From Linnemannia schmuckeri (Eukaryota > Mortierellomycota > Mortierellomycetes > Mortierellales > Mortierellaceae): a DNA stretch of 64,000 nucleotides. The notes beneath the pieces were generated by a model, which saw nothing but the letters and a program-made list of their open reading frames with translations, did not search any database and had not been told where the DNA came from. A program made the translations under genes and the position numbers. Positions 45,608 to 60,100 of the stretch are shown one piece after another. The stretch's first letter is position 1; each line of letters begins with the position of its first letter. The stretch covers positions 3,782,001 through 3,846,000 of the forward strand of contig JANATG010000002.1 in the NCBI GenBank assembly GCA_029449235.1. The letters run 5' to 3'.

Positions 45608-46365
45608 GTTGTAGATGTCGGTTGTGAAATGTGTAAGTAAGTGAATAGAAGAGAAAAATGTGTAGAGAGAGTGAGGAAGAGAGAGAAGGAGAAGGAAGGG
45701 ATGGTGATCAAGTATATGCCACCGAAGGAAGTGATGAGAGTCTGTTTTTGTTGGAGGAGTGAAAGGCGAAAAAGACGAAGAGATGTCAACAGACAAAACG
45801 ACAAAGGGGTCAAAAATGGTGGCAACGTTTTGTTGTTCAAAATCGTGTGACTGCTGTCATTTGCAGGATGAGGATAGACGCGACTTGTTGCTCTTGTCTG
45901 TCAGTCGCGTCGTGTTTTTAGTTCTTTCGAGCTCGACCATGGACGTTCAGAGAGAGCGAGCACCCGGCAAGCCATTCATCACACCAATTAGCAAATAATA
46001 GACCAGACCTAGACTCCCTATCCTTAGGGTCACCCCAAGAGACGTATTTTTTCTCGATTCCTCTTTTCTGTCTGCTCTCGCCGCAACAGCCATCTGACAG
46101 CCCTGCTGTTTATCTTTTTTTTTGTTATGTTGCTCAGGGATGAAGTAACAAAAAATAAACGTCTTGAAATGGTTAGACTGGGTTTTTTGCTTTTTGTTTG
46201 TACTCTCGTGTTGATACATGAAATGTTCATCTATCGATAGGCAAGGGCAGTGCAGTTGTGGATTCCCATCAGGTTTGTCAACATATAATAAAATGTTCTC
46301 AGGGTCGAGCCTCCCGTATTGTTCGTCATAATGAAGATGTGGACAATACGAGTCGCGGAATATGC

Positions 46366-46368
<3 letters not shown>

Positions 46369-46397
<29 letters not shown>
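46369..46397. repeat. (AG)n microsatellite
   Basis: Fourteen or so AG units stand in the kinesin/TlpA-like spacer. No function is implied; such runs vary in length between strains. Confidence 0.9.
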
Positions 46398-46403
<6 letters not shown>

Positions 46404-47730
46404 AAGAGAGTGTGTATATAAACATGTGCAATAGTAGGAAAAAAAACGGCGTTAAGGAAGCCAAAAAAAAAAAAAGATGGAGAGTCATTGCGGCATGGTG
46501 TTCACAAAAAAAGGGTCAAAGTGTAACCTTGTATTCCAACTTATGCATCATTGTTTGTTGAAGGACCATTGGTCCCTGGTCGGAAATCAGAACCGAGGTG
46601 ATGCGAACAGAAGGAAAAAAAAATCAAAGGCCCAGACCGTTTGGTTTTGGCCATGGGCCATGCGCCCAACTTCAAACTTCTTGCAATAATAATAAGGTGC
46701 GTTTTGTAGGGTAAGAACAGAAGATGGAAAGGAGAGCCAGTATCCATGGCATCGCGGTTCTGTATGTAATCGTTATTGAAATTTGACAGAGGGCATTTGT
46801 GAGAGTGTTGTGGATAGGTGAGTGTCCACCCCAGCTTCGGACCAATCGATCGACAGCGGATTGAAAATTCCACATTCGGCGCGTGAGTTTTCTATGTATG
46901 TGTGGTTCCAGAGACAGAAAGATACAGTATGTGTGCACAGGTACCTTTTTCTGGGCTGTTTGTTGACGATGAATGAAGATGAATCATGAGCCAAGTGATA
47001 GGAAATAGATGGTGATGGCTTATCCACCTTGGTTTCTCTACTTTTTCTATTTCGTTTCATTGCCATTTGTCAGAAAGTGTCCCTTTTGGTGTTGATTATT
47101 GCTGTTTGGTTGTTGGCCGTCTCTCATTCACAATACACACACACGCCGCTGTTGTTTTTTGTTTCCCACCCTTTTTTTTTTTTTCGGTTTGCTGTCTCGG
47201 TCCCACTAATCAACGCTCACTTACATATTTTCCCTTGATTGGGATGGTGCTTCCCCCGTTTCTTTTCCACTCTTTTACTCTCGCTCCCACTTTGCCTTTT
47301 TCTCCTCCTCCTCAATTTCTTCTGTTATTCAAGCCTTTTGTCTTGTCTTCTTGTTCTGCACCTACACTCATTCCCTTTTCGTCTTCATTCTCTTGCATTC
47401 ATTTTTTTCCCATCAGACTCTCTCATCAACCCTACAGGAACACAGGAGGAACAATAGCACACACCAATTTGACTCACAACACAAAAGAAAGTACTCCTCT
47501 TTTTTATTTTCAACCTCAGCCTTGAGTATACTTTCGTGTTCTTTGGCCCCCCGCCTCGACCCATCTCGACCAACCAACCATACTAACCAGCCAGTCAACA
47601 AACCAGCCAACCAACCGTGCCTCAGACGACGTCTTGTTCTGACCTTATTTCACAAGAATAACCTTCCAAGAAGATTATCTTCAGCTCGTCTTTCTTTTTG
47701 TTTTCTCTCCTTCTTTCCTTGACTTTCTTC

Positions 47731-47733
47731 TTT

Positions 47734-47768
<35 letters not shown>

Positions 47769-47780
47769 CTCTTTCTTTCT
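47731..47780. repeat. (TTTC)n microsatellite
   Basis: About ten imperfect TTTC units, with one CTCT interruption near the end, stand in the putative leader region of the TlpA-like gene. The repeat is pyrimidine-only on the plus strand. Confidence 0.85.
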
Positions 47781-48060
47781 TCATTTTCCCACAAGACCAC
47801 AATACAATACAACACTCACCCTCGCCTCGCTTGGACATTGTCAGCCTCGGTGGAACCAACAAATTATACCTGCAACAACAAATACAACTGACAAGGAAGG
47901 AAATCGTCACCCATCCGTTCATCCATCCCACAACGATTGAATACAGCACACAGCACAACACAGCACACTACCATAATAAACAACAGCAACAGCAACCCCC
48001 TACCTTTAACGACAAATATCACCCCTCTTATACACCACATCGACACATACGAATAAAAAG

Positions 48061-50152
48061 ATGCCGAGCCAACCACTGACCGACACAGAAAAGCAATTGA
48101 TCGACGCCTACAACACAATTCTCGAAAAGCCCTTTATCGACAAGTACGAGGACCGATGGGAGGACGAGCCCTTTGACCGAGCCATCGATCTCTTCAAGTC
48201 CCGGGCACAAGAAATCGGCTTTGCAGACCCCTTTGAACTTCTCTCCAAATTTAAGATTGAATCCTACGAAACCGTCAGAGCTCAACACAAGAAGGGGCCT
48301 GCTCCCTGCTTCCGTCAAGGTTGGAAGAGTCCCATCCTCGGAACCCGTGTTGACCCTATGGTGATTGCCTCCAAATGCGAACACCTTGCCGGTCCCGAAT
48401 TCACCGGACAGGAACGTATTGTTGTACTTGACTTTTGGGCGTCCTGGTGAGTCGATTTTATCCCTTGTTTTTCCTATTCCCACATCTTCACCTTTCTCGC
48501 TCTCTTCCTTCTCTCATACTTCCTTTTCCCTGGAGGGCTCTCCATGTTGATTACTCTTTTGTTTATGTTCTCTGTGTGAGTTGGTGTTTATTTCAATATA
48601 AACACAAAACCGCAAACATAAGTGAGGGGAGGAGAGAGGGCTTTGTTATTTTTTTCTTTCTTTCTGCGAAATGTGAATTATTAAAGTTGGCTTTGGTTGG
48701 TGTTTGGCACAAGGGCAATAGGAAACAAACCAACAAAAAGAACAAAGGAGGCGGTGTCATGTTGGCTACATTCTACTTGATCGCTGTCACTATCACTTCC
48801 TCTGAACGGGCCAAAACGGATATAATTTTGCGTATGAAGTTGCTAGCTGATGGCGTGTGTGATATGCGGTGTGGTGTGGTCTGTTGCATGAAGCACTTGT
48901 GGTCAGGACGGACTCGGCCCTAACTTTTGTCTGGCCGGCCAGCCTAGGTCGTCTTCTCCTTGTTTCTCCTCCCAAGCACCTTGTCCGGTTATATTTCAGG
49001 CAAAACGAAGAAAAAATGAAAATGGAAAAAGAGTCCCGACCATTGCGAAGCAATCGACGGAAATGAGTAAGGAGGTATTCTTATTGGTCTTTTTTGTTCT
49101 CTTGTCATCTTCCTACTTCTTTCTTTCTGCTGATTAAGGTTGTCAAACAAACAAAGGGGAGAAGGGGAAAGAGAAACGACGAAACGGGATAACGGGGTGG
49201 GGGAACAAGTAGAAAACAACGGCAACGCGAAGAGACTTGAATCCCAAGGAAGGGAAAAGGTGGCAAGAACTACATGGGGGGATGCAGCCCAAATAATACT
49301 CACATAACTAATTTCCTTTATCCTGTTGCATGTCAACTTTTATAGGTGCGATCCTTGTCTGCAGGCAGGACCGGAGGTATCGCAGTTGGCGGAGGAGTTT
49401 GCCGGACAGGTTGCCTTCCTTGGGATTAACAACGAGAGCATGTTCCAAAAGGGTGCCGTCACCCAACCACCCAATCTGGATCGTGTCGTCGCCTTTGTGG
49501 AAGAGCACCAGGACGAATTCAGATACACCATCCTCATCGACAACGCTGAGGGATTCGCCAAAGAAGGTAAATGTTTTCCTCTCTTACAGGAACAGGCCAG
49601 GGACTTGCAACAAAAAGGACACGGGAAAGAAGAACGAGAAAAACGAGGGAGCAGGATCATTGCCACTTGTTATAATGTTGTCGGGTTTTGTTTGTGCGCG
49701 CGCGCGTGTTGTGCGTTTTTTCTTGTTTTCTTCAATGTTCGCCGTTATCAGTTGCTTTGGTAACGGCGTCGAATTCTGCTCATTATTATCATCTGCTGTT
49801 CTGGGTGGGAAGGGCGCGACAGCAAAACAGAAAGAGAAATTAACCAAAAATGCATCTGGACCTTCTTCTCTCACACACATGTCTAACCAAAAAATCTTAC
49901 TCGCTCTCTCATGGATTCTCCTGACTCTGTAAACCGTTGATAGCTGTGTACAAGACGGCAGGATACAAGGGAATCCCCATGGCATGCCTTCTGGTCGATG
50001 GCATAGTGCAATACGTTGGATCGCCCATCGACACCCTGAGGCCGGCACTCGAACAGGCCCTTGAATCCATCTCGCTCACCAATACCACCACCAACCACAG
50101 GAATAATACTAATACCCGCTCATCCTCTGGCCGGTCTTCTCGCGAGGAATAA
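48061..50152 (+). CDS. TlpA/AhpC-like thioredoxin-fold protein with CDPC motif
   Basis: Three exons, 48061-48446, 49346-49566 and 49944-50152, give 271 residues. The N-terminal 125 residues are hydrophilic and unfamiliar (MPSQPLTDTEKQLIDAYNTI), with no signal peptide or mitochondrial pattern. The thioredoxin fold then reads ERIVVLDFWASWCDPCLQAG, with redox motif CDPC, and GYKGIPMACLLVDG, which supplies the cis-proline. Bacterial TlpA/ResA proteins are membrane-anchored, and this one lacks an anchor, so a cytosolic thiol-disulfide role is the cautious inference. Splicing places the intron inside the W-C of the active site. The first intron is 899 nt, by far the longest clean intron in the window. 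A Ser/Asn/Arg-rich tail ends the protein. Confidence 0.85.
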
Positions 50153-50199
50153 ACTTACCGCCACTCGCTCTCCGTTTAGCATTACCACAGAAGAACACA

Positions 50200-50235
<36 letters not shown>

Positions 50236-51175
50236 AAAACAGTTAGCAACTCGCACTTTTGTGTATAAAGAAAAAAAAAAATAGTTGGTTGTGTTTACGT
50301 TCATGTTGCTTTTCTTATTGTCAACGAACCATTCTTAAAGGCTGTCCTTGATCATTCTCACTCTCGACACTTTTTTACTCGTACCACCTGGATGAATAGA
50401 GAGCTTCATTTACCCCCACAATTAAAAGGGTACAAAAAAAAACAGAAACACACAACAACACACAGAAAATGGCATACTTGAGAGAATTATCACGCCATAC
50501 GTTCATCTAGTACACAGACTGGTCGACAGCCCGAATTCTCTTCCCTTCCTCGATGAGATTCAGAATGACGAAAAAAAAAAAAATAAAAAAAAAATAAGCT
50601 TTTATATATATTTTACGCTCCTGTCCTTTCTTCCTTCCTTTTTCCCTTCTTCCCTGGGAATCGAAGGTAGCTCGCATTGGTAGATCAAATGACGAGATAG
50701 GAAGGCAAGTCGAGGACAGGAGAACAGGAGCACAAAGGTAGAATGGAAGAAAAGGGAAAGGAAGTAAATGAGATGTTCATCAAAGAGAGATCAAGCTTAA
50801 ACAAGCTTAAAAAGGAATATCCTTTCGACTCTTCGCTGCACAAAGATGATTTTCCGAAAGTCGACCGCCTACTATCCCTTCTCTCCTTCACCAGCTCATT
50901 GATACCTTGCTCATAAATACTGTTGCATCGTCTCCATCAATTTCCTTGCTTCATGCATGTATTATTTCCTGGAACAACACATGCAACAATAGCGCCCCGC
51001 GTGCATCCTGAGACATATCATAGACATGATATTATTTTTTTCTATTTGCTTTCGCGATCGTATTTTTGTGTGCTTTGAATAGAAAAGAAAGGATAGCAAA
51101 CTGATGCAAATGCAGTGAAGTGATTGTCTACCTATCCCGTCTTCGGCGCTTACATGAAACTCTTTCGAGCTTTAC
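50153..51175. other. Convergent spacer with A-runs, TlpA-like gene / deubiquitinase
   Basis: A 1.02-kb stretch between convergent stop codons, with 31 A at 50203-50233 and an interrupted A run at 50571-50594. No reading frame or RNA gene could be supported. Confidence 0.5.
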
Positions 51176-54100
51176 TCATTCTACTGTCACTTCGCCTTTT
51201 TTCTCTCCGTTAATGACCTCTCCTCTTCTCATGGATCCTTCGACCGGCTTCGGCTGGTGCTGGATCACTCCAGACATCATTGTGCCATCATCCTCGTCCA
51301 TCGATCCACTACTGGCGCCAGCATCAGCTCTACCTTCAGTCTCAGTGGTAAAGCTGGGTTCCTGAGCCGTCACTGCCACTACCCCGGTGTCAACGCCCTC
51401 TGGGGGTTCTGCCGCGGCAATATGGCTTGCTGGCTCTATATTGGTCGTCCCCACAGGGAACACTGTCGACAGTGCCAATGCATGTGGTCTCGAAAACTGA
51501 GGCTGTACCTCAACCAAACTCTCCTGCAATTGCTTCAACCGAATCGCCTCCGTCTTCTCGCCATCGAGTTTGTCAACTCCCAAGATTCTGAGGTTTTGCA
51601 GAGCCTACAATGATTGTTAAATATTCAAAGAAACACAAAAAAAGTTGAGGAGTGAGTGCCGCGCCATAAATTTTCATAGCAGAGAATCATCCGTACAAAA
51701 CGTTTAGCAAAGATTGAACACGTACTGTAAGCAAGGTCTGAGCATCCATCTCGAGGGTCGACGACTGTTCCATCGGATCGCTGGGCTGAAGACCGTCCAT
51801 GGTTGTTGGCGGAGCTGGTCGGCGTCGTTCAATGACTTCCTCTCCACGCACGAAGCTACCCTCGACAGCCGACTCCAAAAGACCCTGCTCCAAGTTGTCA
51901 GCAACACTTCGGACCAACGTGGCGCATCCGTTCAGCTGGCTTTCAGTCAATCCTTCAATGCACCGACTGCGTTCCAAGAACCGCTGCACGAACAGGGCAA
52001 CATACGGGTTCTGCAGCGCAAGTGCCGCATCATCGTCTCTAAGGCTTTCCTCGGCTGTGTCGCAAAGTATGTCCAAATGAATGAATGATCCAACTTCGAT
52101 CTGCTCCAATGCCATGAGCGCCGCTAATGTTACGTAAATTAAGGTTAGACAAAAGCAAAGCACAAATTGATCATATAACAGAGTAGAACAGACGTTTGAT
52201 TCAATTTGCGTTTTTCTTACCAAGTTCGATTGGCTTGTGCTTATGGCCCTCTTCGCCATCCATCTTGCATACCGTACGAGCCAAAGCCCAGTAAGGCTTA
52301 TACCAGTTCTGTATCACATTTTCTGCATCCACGCGGTCCAATCGTTCGAAAAGCTCGGGGTGGAAAAACATAACTGGTCCCAGTCGGATCGGAGGTGAGC
52401 TCACGCCTGCGCTACTCTGTTGAAACTCGATTGCTCCCAGTCGGTAGAAAGGCGAGTTCGCTCCACCGAAGACATTTTTCACTATTAATTAAGTAGAAGA
52501 ATTAAAGTGTCAGTGCTTGCGCTCATTTTGGACACCAAGCTGACATATTAGGTATGTGGAACGGAAGCATCATCATACCTTGGTTCTCAGTCACTATTCC
52601 AGACTCAACCACATCTCTCCATTCACAATGCGCTCTGTCTAGGGCAGTGAGAATAGGAGCTGCCTGTGTATAAGTGGCCTCCTGCGCAATTACTTCCAAA
52701 ATCTTGATCGAGTCAGTGTACACTTGCGCAGGTGCTGCCCACATCAAGTTTCCTGTCAAAAGCGAGATTGCTGTATCAATGTTGCTCCAGTGATCCATCG
52801 CCTCCGCAAAAGCTAGTTTGACAAGCATAAAGTTGTGTAACTGTTAGCAGCATACTTACTTCATGACTTTCATGATGTGTCACATAAATAACCCTTGCTA
52901 AGCAGTTCACGCTCATAAACTCACCTGGCGTATTGCGGCAAACTGTCATTTGACAGAGGTAGTCACAGAGGAGTCGAAGGATGTCCACCGCAAAAAAATC
53001 GGGCTCGCTTGTGACAGTGCCTGTCATGCTCGCGTTGTGGATGGCCTAGTTAAAAATATTTCATCAAGGTGTGCTGTCAGTACCCACTTGCTCATGACAT
53101 ATCAAGCTCTCCGCAGTTCAACATGCTGCTTACATCTGTCAGATAAACCAAGCCGCGGTTCTGATAGAACAACGTTCCAGCATCCGCATTTTCAGGTTCA
53201 AACATTGCGCGCGCCAACTGAGTGAATGGGAGCAGGCCGCGTTCAGGACTTGGGAGAGTGCGCCAGCATTCCTGTCGGAACAAAGGCACCTTGGTTAACG
53301 TATACTGAAGTAGTTGGTCGAGCTCAGGTGGGCACTATGAGTAGCCGGTAATAAAGAACCATTAGTTGACATGTCAAAAGATGCTCTCTATAACCACAAT
53401 AGCAACATTTTACCAAATTGTTTTTGAGTCAACTCATTTACGTGGATACTAAACGCGCCCCACTTCATGGCTCCAATTGCCCATGTGTAGTTGTGGCAAT
53501 GAACCCACTCGAGGAGGAATGTGTGGGAGAGCCGACTGAAGCGCAGAACAAGACCAAAGTAGATTGGAAGAATTTCCTTGTGGAACTGGATGTTCTGAGG
53601 GTTGTTCTGAAGGCACACATAGAACTTTCGCAACAGGACACCGACTGGCTTGAAGTCGGCCAGTAGCTTGTTTCGGTCCTGATTCTCATTTATGATCTTG
53701 CTCCAGAAGACCATCATTTCCTAAGGACAACATCGCCAAAATGTCAGCATTGCGATAGTAGTCAGTTGATATTAGAATGATGCGAAGTCAAAGCACAAAT
53801 GTACCGTACCTTTTTGTCATAGTCAAGATTGATCTGCTGGTTATCGATCCTTGTGAGAATCTCGAGGAAGCCAGACCAACTATGGAAGAACTGTGGTTCA
53901 AAGAAAGCGATAGTGAAATAGGCGTGAATACTATAGTTCAACAGCGATGTTAAGCATAAGGGTCAAACAACAACAACTTCAGCGTGAGAATGTTACCATG
54001 TCACGCTCTGTGTCGCCTTTCACAAGCTCAGTTAATGCTGTAAAGTACTCCACCAGCTTCCAGCCATTGTCATCTTCATCTAAAGTATTTTCATGAAGTG

Positions 54101-57100
54101 ACACGCTATAGTTAATACAACGCTCAATTCAAGATGCCGCACTCAAAGAGAGTGAAATGTCCTCAAAACAATTGAGAAAAGGGGTACCTCGACGTGAGTG
54201 CATAGGGTAGTAGGCGAGAAGGTCAGGCAACACCTTCATCAGGTCCAAGAGTCTACCAAAATGCTGAGCCGAGGCGGCAGCAGCCTGCTCGTCATCCCAC
54301 CCGTTGAAGGCTCGTTCAGAACTCAACAGCTCCATGTAGAACTGGCGTGCGCGCATTCGTGTGTCAGATTCACTCTGGGACAACATCAGCTCCTGGAGCC
54401 ACACCTTGCAGTTCCTCAGCAGCCAAGCTTGCGCAAACCGACCACACTGTCCAAAGTCAGAAATGGTACGGAAAAAGTCGAGGCACTCGTACGCAACATT
54501 TGACTGCGGAGATCGGTCGAGAATCTAAACGGCAGATATAGTCCAACATATTTGAAATGGTAAGTCTCCGGCATCCCACAATCGCCGCAACCAGTAAAAG
54601 TACGCAACATATAAAAAGTATTGGACGTACCCTAGTGAGTTGCCGAAGAATATGCTCAACCCTGCTCTCCAAGCTTTCATCTGTCAGCTGCACAAACTCC
54701 TTGTAGATCTGCAGAATGGTGGAAAACTGCTCGTCGTTGGCAAACTCGATGTACGTATTGAGTGAATCCAAAAGGCGAGTCCCAATCAACGGCTGAACGG
54801 AGAGGTGCATGACAATGGCAGAGATAGTGTGGCTGTCGATACGATCCATGAGCATCTTGGAGAGAAAGACAATAGACTTCTCCGACGAGGGTCCTGCAGA
54901 TCCTTGGCAGTAGAATAACGCACCAAAGTCCGCACGCGAGAGAATCGCTGTTTGGTCAAGCTCTGGTGAGGCACTAGACAGATGCGTATCCTGCTCCACC
55001 GTAGCTTCGTCCGAGTTAGTGCTGGATGTGGGCGACGACGGTAACGACGAGGATGAAGAGACTGATACCGAGTTTCGATGGTTGCTGGGTGCTGAAGGTC
55101 TCCTCGCAGGGTGACCGGACTGAAGGATCTCGTAAGACCGAACGATATCACAGCAAGAAATCACTTCCTGTAACGTTAGCATGAGGTACCGGAAAGAAGG
55201 CTTCGTGAACTTGTCACCCATCTTTTTCTTCTTGAAGTCGTTCTTTTCGTCTGCAAGATAAAACTCGGTGAGCTCCGCGATAAATCCTTCGCGAACCATC
55301 AAGACCTTTTCGGCGCGTCCGAGCTGGGTGATCTCGTACATCAACTTGAAGTACTCATCAAAGTTGCGCCAGTTGGTACGCGCTTCCGGAAGCAGGCTAA
55401 TGAGGGCGTGAACGAACCCTTGAATGATTGAGCCCTGAGCACAGATGGCCGTCTCCTCCTCGTCATCATCAACGATTGGGTCCGAGCTCGAATCAAACAT
55501 GCGAGGCCGAGCAGTGTTCACCAATCCGTACGCGACCCTATCCTTCTGGCGAAGATTGCGGAGAGCTTCGAATATTAGCTCAATCACTGCCTCTCGAACC
55601 TGTGTAATAGGGCAGAGCAGGAGAATGTTCGTCAAATGGGCCGGGCTGAGAGTCAGGTTACGCAGAAGATCCACGCAGCCTAGAGGGTATCGAGCAAACA
55701 GAGATGACAAGAAGCGCGTCCACTGCAAGAGCTCCTGATCGACGTCTCTAGCATGGATGAGAACGGAAAAGAAGAACTCCAGTCCATACTGCATTGAGAG
55801 ATATTCAAGAGACTCCTCCTGCTTGGCAACGACAGCGCTGGCCTGAGCAGAATGATCGACCCCTTGTGGCATGGTGAAGAGGTCCCACACGAAGTGGTAG
55901 TAGAGGCGATCAAAAAGGGCCAGGTCCTTCAGAAGGGAAGTGTTTTCCTTGACAACCACGTCCTTGATGATCCCTGGAGCTTCGACCATAGCTGCAGGTT
56001 GGTCGGTGCTGGACGCATCGGCGCGCTCGTAGAACAACATATAGGCACTGTAAGGTTTGGAGATCGATCGAGGCGGAGACTTCATGTATGGTGAAGAGTC
56101 CTGAGGGATAAATTCGGATCCTCCGAATGCCTTCGAAGGAAGCTCACTGACATCAAACTCATCCACCCTGGAGTCGTTGAAATGGTACCAGCGCGTGTTG
56201 TCATCGTGTGATCCTGAGGTCGAACCGGTCCGATCCTTGATGTACGAATAGTAGTGTCCCGAGTCCGCTGTGCCTGTGTGGACGAGGACACCCACAAGGT
56301 TGTATTGGAACGCAGCCGATTTGTCCTGCTCCGGTATTTGAGCGGTCGTTGGCGAGGAAGCAGCGCCATCCTGTGCTTGTTCTTTCCGAGTCAAGTAGTC
56401 GATCGTGTAAGGTTCCATGTCCAGTCTTGAAGGAAACTCAAAGCGGTCGTTAATCTTGATACGTCGCATTGTGTCCATATCATAATCAAAACGCTTCAGA
56501 TGCAAAATCAGGTTTCGTGGTAACTCCTTGATGCAAGCTCTGTTTTCAATCATGCAAAGAAAAAAAATGGATGAATCAATAATCATCTAACAGGCTCAAG
56601 TCTCCGTAAATTAAAACTTTCAGTAGATACTTTGGCTTACCGTTTGATGGCGTCGACATGGTTGTCGCAAGTTGAGCACTTGTACTTATTGTCTGAGAGT
56701 TGAAATAATGACCGAATGGGGTATTAGCTTCGTGAATATACAGTTTCGATTTAGCTCAAAAATGCCCATGGCACTCAAATCCAAAAAAGAATATTACCTC
56801 CGTCCAAGATTTCGCCCTGAACATAAAGTTGCAAGCTCTCCTCGAGGGTCTTCTTGTTTTTGACCTCGCACTGGATAGAAAATGAGCTGTCCTCACGTTC
56901 GGAGATGTGCTCACAGTCCTTGGACTTGATCTGTTGGACCAACTTAAGACCGTACTGCTTCTTGAACAACTCCTCCTGTGGTGTGCCCTTCACACTGTTT
57001 TCCAAGCGGTCAAAGAGAATGCTGAAAAACTCGTCAACATCCATTTGAACAGCGACATTCATCGGATTGCCATCCCAGTCCTTGTACGAGTAACAAAAGC

Positions 57101-60100
57101 CTTGTGCGTTGTATGCCCGCTTGATGCTCTCCTGAAGATTACTGAAAAGAACTTGCAGTTGATAGAGAAGAGTGTCATGGTTGGAAGGGTCTTCCGCACC
57201 GGAAGGGGCTTGAAGAATCCCTTGACGAAACTCCTTGTTCATGTAGAACTGCTGGACAATTGAGTTCACATAGCAAGTTGCACCGAGGTTCTGCAATCCG
57301 ACAAAGCCGCAACTAGCTCTCTTCACAGTTTGAGGATCATAGCCCCATTGATCTCCAATCTCAGAGTCTAATGGTAATCCAAAGAGCGTGACAATAAGTA
57401 CACTGCGGGCTGAATGAATGGAATATCACACGAAAAAAGTACTTAAACCAGCAAGGATTTGTCGCTCCGTACCTCGATCGAAATGCTTGCGGATCTTTGT
57501 GATGACATATCGCAGCGTCTCTGGGTTGTCCCTGGAAGATTCCTCGAGATATCCAAAGGCTGCTGATCTCGATCCCTCGCTCTGGCATTTTGCGGCACTT
57601 GGGGCTACCGACGCGCCTGAATCATCCGTCGCGTATGGCTGAGGGAAGAGACACTCATCAAAGACGTAGTCAATGATTCGGAACCCTTGATCCAGAGTCT
57701 TAAGTCGCGGATCAGTACCAATCATGGCTGTGGCTACCTTCAGCATACCGAGGAGCACTGTATCTTCCCTTTGATAAGACGGATCCTATTACATTCAAAC
57801 ATAGGTAAGATTAGCAACGAATACTGCTAAACAAATTTCAGACAGAAAACATGTGTAGGCACCACGACCAAGACAAAGAAGATATTGTGCCAGCCTTTAC
57901 CTCTGACGACTGGTGGTTGATAATAGTCTCCATGAGTCTAGTATACAACGATGCATAGTATTCCGAAGTGCAGTAATAGATTGACTCCCTATGACATGGT
58001 ATAATTCAATAGTATTTTAGAGACCTACAACGTAGGTTGTAAAAAGACATCATTTTTTGTCGTATGAATGGAATTTACCTGACAACAATCTCGAAGAACT
58101 TTAGCAGCTCAGAGCAGTTGCTTGCATATTCCTTGGAGATAGGGAGGAACGATTGCAGAATATCAAGGAAGAACATTGCAGGCGACACCTCTGATTGCGC
58201 GTCTTGGCTATAGTAAAGATAGAGTGAAATATGACAATTTAGTCGCTGAACTTCAATGACCAACTGACAACACAAAAAATAACTGATATCACCTTGTGCT
58301 TTCGATGCTTGCCTTTGTTCACAAAACTTAGTGCCCATGCGTAAAACAGTCTCGCGAATCTGCATCGACTCGCTCTTCACCATAGAAATAAAGATCAGTG
58401 ACCTGATGTCCGATCCCTTGTGAAAATACTCCCAACCAAGCGGACCTGCGCACAAGTACGAGATCAAACTGGTGGCGTTGAGTACAATACTTTGATCGTC
58501 TACAAAAAGAGAACATGAGGAAATAAAAAAGAAAGGGCGGTCAGATAACAAACCCATGCCATGAACTCGAGACAGCTGAGTCAATAACATTTGAAAGAGA
58601 CAGCGCAAAATACATACAGGTACTGTATCCCCCTTCTCGCGAAGCAGAAGTGAGAATCTCGGAGACAAGCTTATTCAAGAACACTGGAACAGTGAGCCCG
58701 CCTGATTCTGTCGTCAAGTTGTTCTCAATATTGGATGAGCTAGTAAGGCGGACCAAAATCTTGAGCATCAGGCCTAATGCTTTCCGTGCTGTACGAGTAG
58801 AGTTTGCCGCGCCAAGTCCTGAATCTGACACCAGCAGCGCAGTGATCCTTTGCTGACCGCCGAGCTCCAAGAACCTCTTGATCCATCCTTGATCCATTTC
58901 ATCCTAAACGACAAATGAAAAAAATACAGGTGTTATTCCTGACGTTCAAAGGCATCATAGTATACTTGTGCCATTCAAGTTATTTATACCTCTTTGCTTT
59001 GGTCGCGCTTGATCAGCGAATCGATAATCTGCAAGGAATAGAGCAGCAAAAATGGCGAACGGGCATCCAGTAGGCTTGTCCAGTTGACATCCTCTTCCAG
59101 CTCCTCCAGCTGACGAAGCAGCTCGGGGCTGGTTGGAAGACGTGTCACAACTTCCCATGCCTGCGAAGCATATTTTTCGTCCAACAAGAAAATGGTTCGA
59201 ATCCGCTCAAAAAACTCTGGCTTCAAGAGCAGGTCCGTAGGGGCGCGTTTCTAGTTCCAGTCGAGAACAATAACGAGTGTTAGTATAACTACTACACTTT
59301 CTACAGCACAAGCGCATGTACGCCAATACAAGCCTGCTTTTGCAAACATACTATGAGCTCGTTAGAAAGGCGCACAGGAACATTAGACTGTGGGCGTCTT
59401 GTTGCCAAGAACGCAGCCTCATTCTCGACGTGTAACTCTTCCAGCGTCTTGCTGTCCAGGTTTAGTGGAAGATCTTTGCCTAACAAAAACAGGCGCATTT
59501 CCTCGGGCTCCCTGCAACCAAATTTAATAGCAACTGCCTTACGTAAAGCTCCCAAGCTGCTTGACGGATGAATCGACAGGTGGAAAATTGGCATCTAAGA
59601 ACAACGAAAAGACGGTTAAGTCGTCAGCAGCAGGAGTCGACTATGAAGTTAAATTGCATTTTTCAGAGAGTGCTCCTTACAGTTGAGCTGATCTTGACGT
59701 TTAGCATGGCCTCTTCGTCCAGAGTGCCGTGTATCTCCTGTCGCTCGCCTCCTGCGCCTCGAGTCTTGCAGGACCCTAAGAAGGCCTTCAAAATTCCGAT
59801 ACAGCGTTCAAACTGGAGGGGAATGTCTGGAGTCTCCATTTTGCTCTCGTTGTTCAGATACTCGGATGACTCGACAAGATATCCCACGCACGATTCAACA
59901 AGGCCTTCACGGAAGGCATCCAAAACTGCACTGGACGCGTTCTCGTCTTGGCCAGGATGAATCTAAGAGAATAAAAATGCACGAGCACATCAGTAATGGT
60001 TCCAAATTAGCAATTGGACAACCACACCAGACAGACGTCTATACGAAGCGACAGAATACCTTGATCAGACTTGACAATGTCTCAGTCGCATGTATTCCCA

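Larger units (their letters stand above)
45608..48060. promoter_or_regulatory. Long divergent intergenic region, kinesin / TlpA-like gene
   Basis: This 2.45-kb region between divergent start codons is the longest gene-free stretch. It carries an (AG)n run, a (TTTC)n run, T runs near 47169-47182, and a long C/A-rich stretch from 47550 to 48060 that reads as the leader of the plus-strand gene. Open frames are short and of low complexity, and I see no conserved protein. An unrecognised non-coding RNA or small gene could hide here. Confidence 0.45.

Noticed and set aside
47067..47722. Hydrophobic overlapping frames in the kinesin/redoxin spacer
   Set aside because: They arise from the C/T-rich leader sequence and show no conserved pattern or codon bias.
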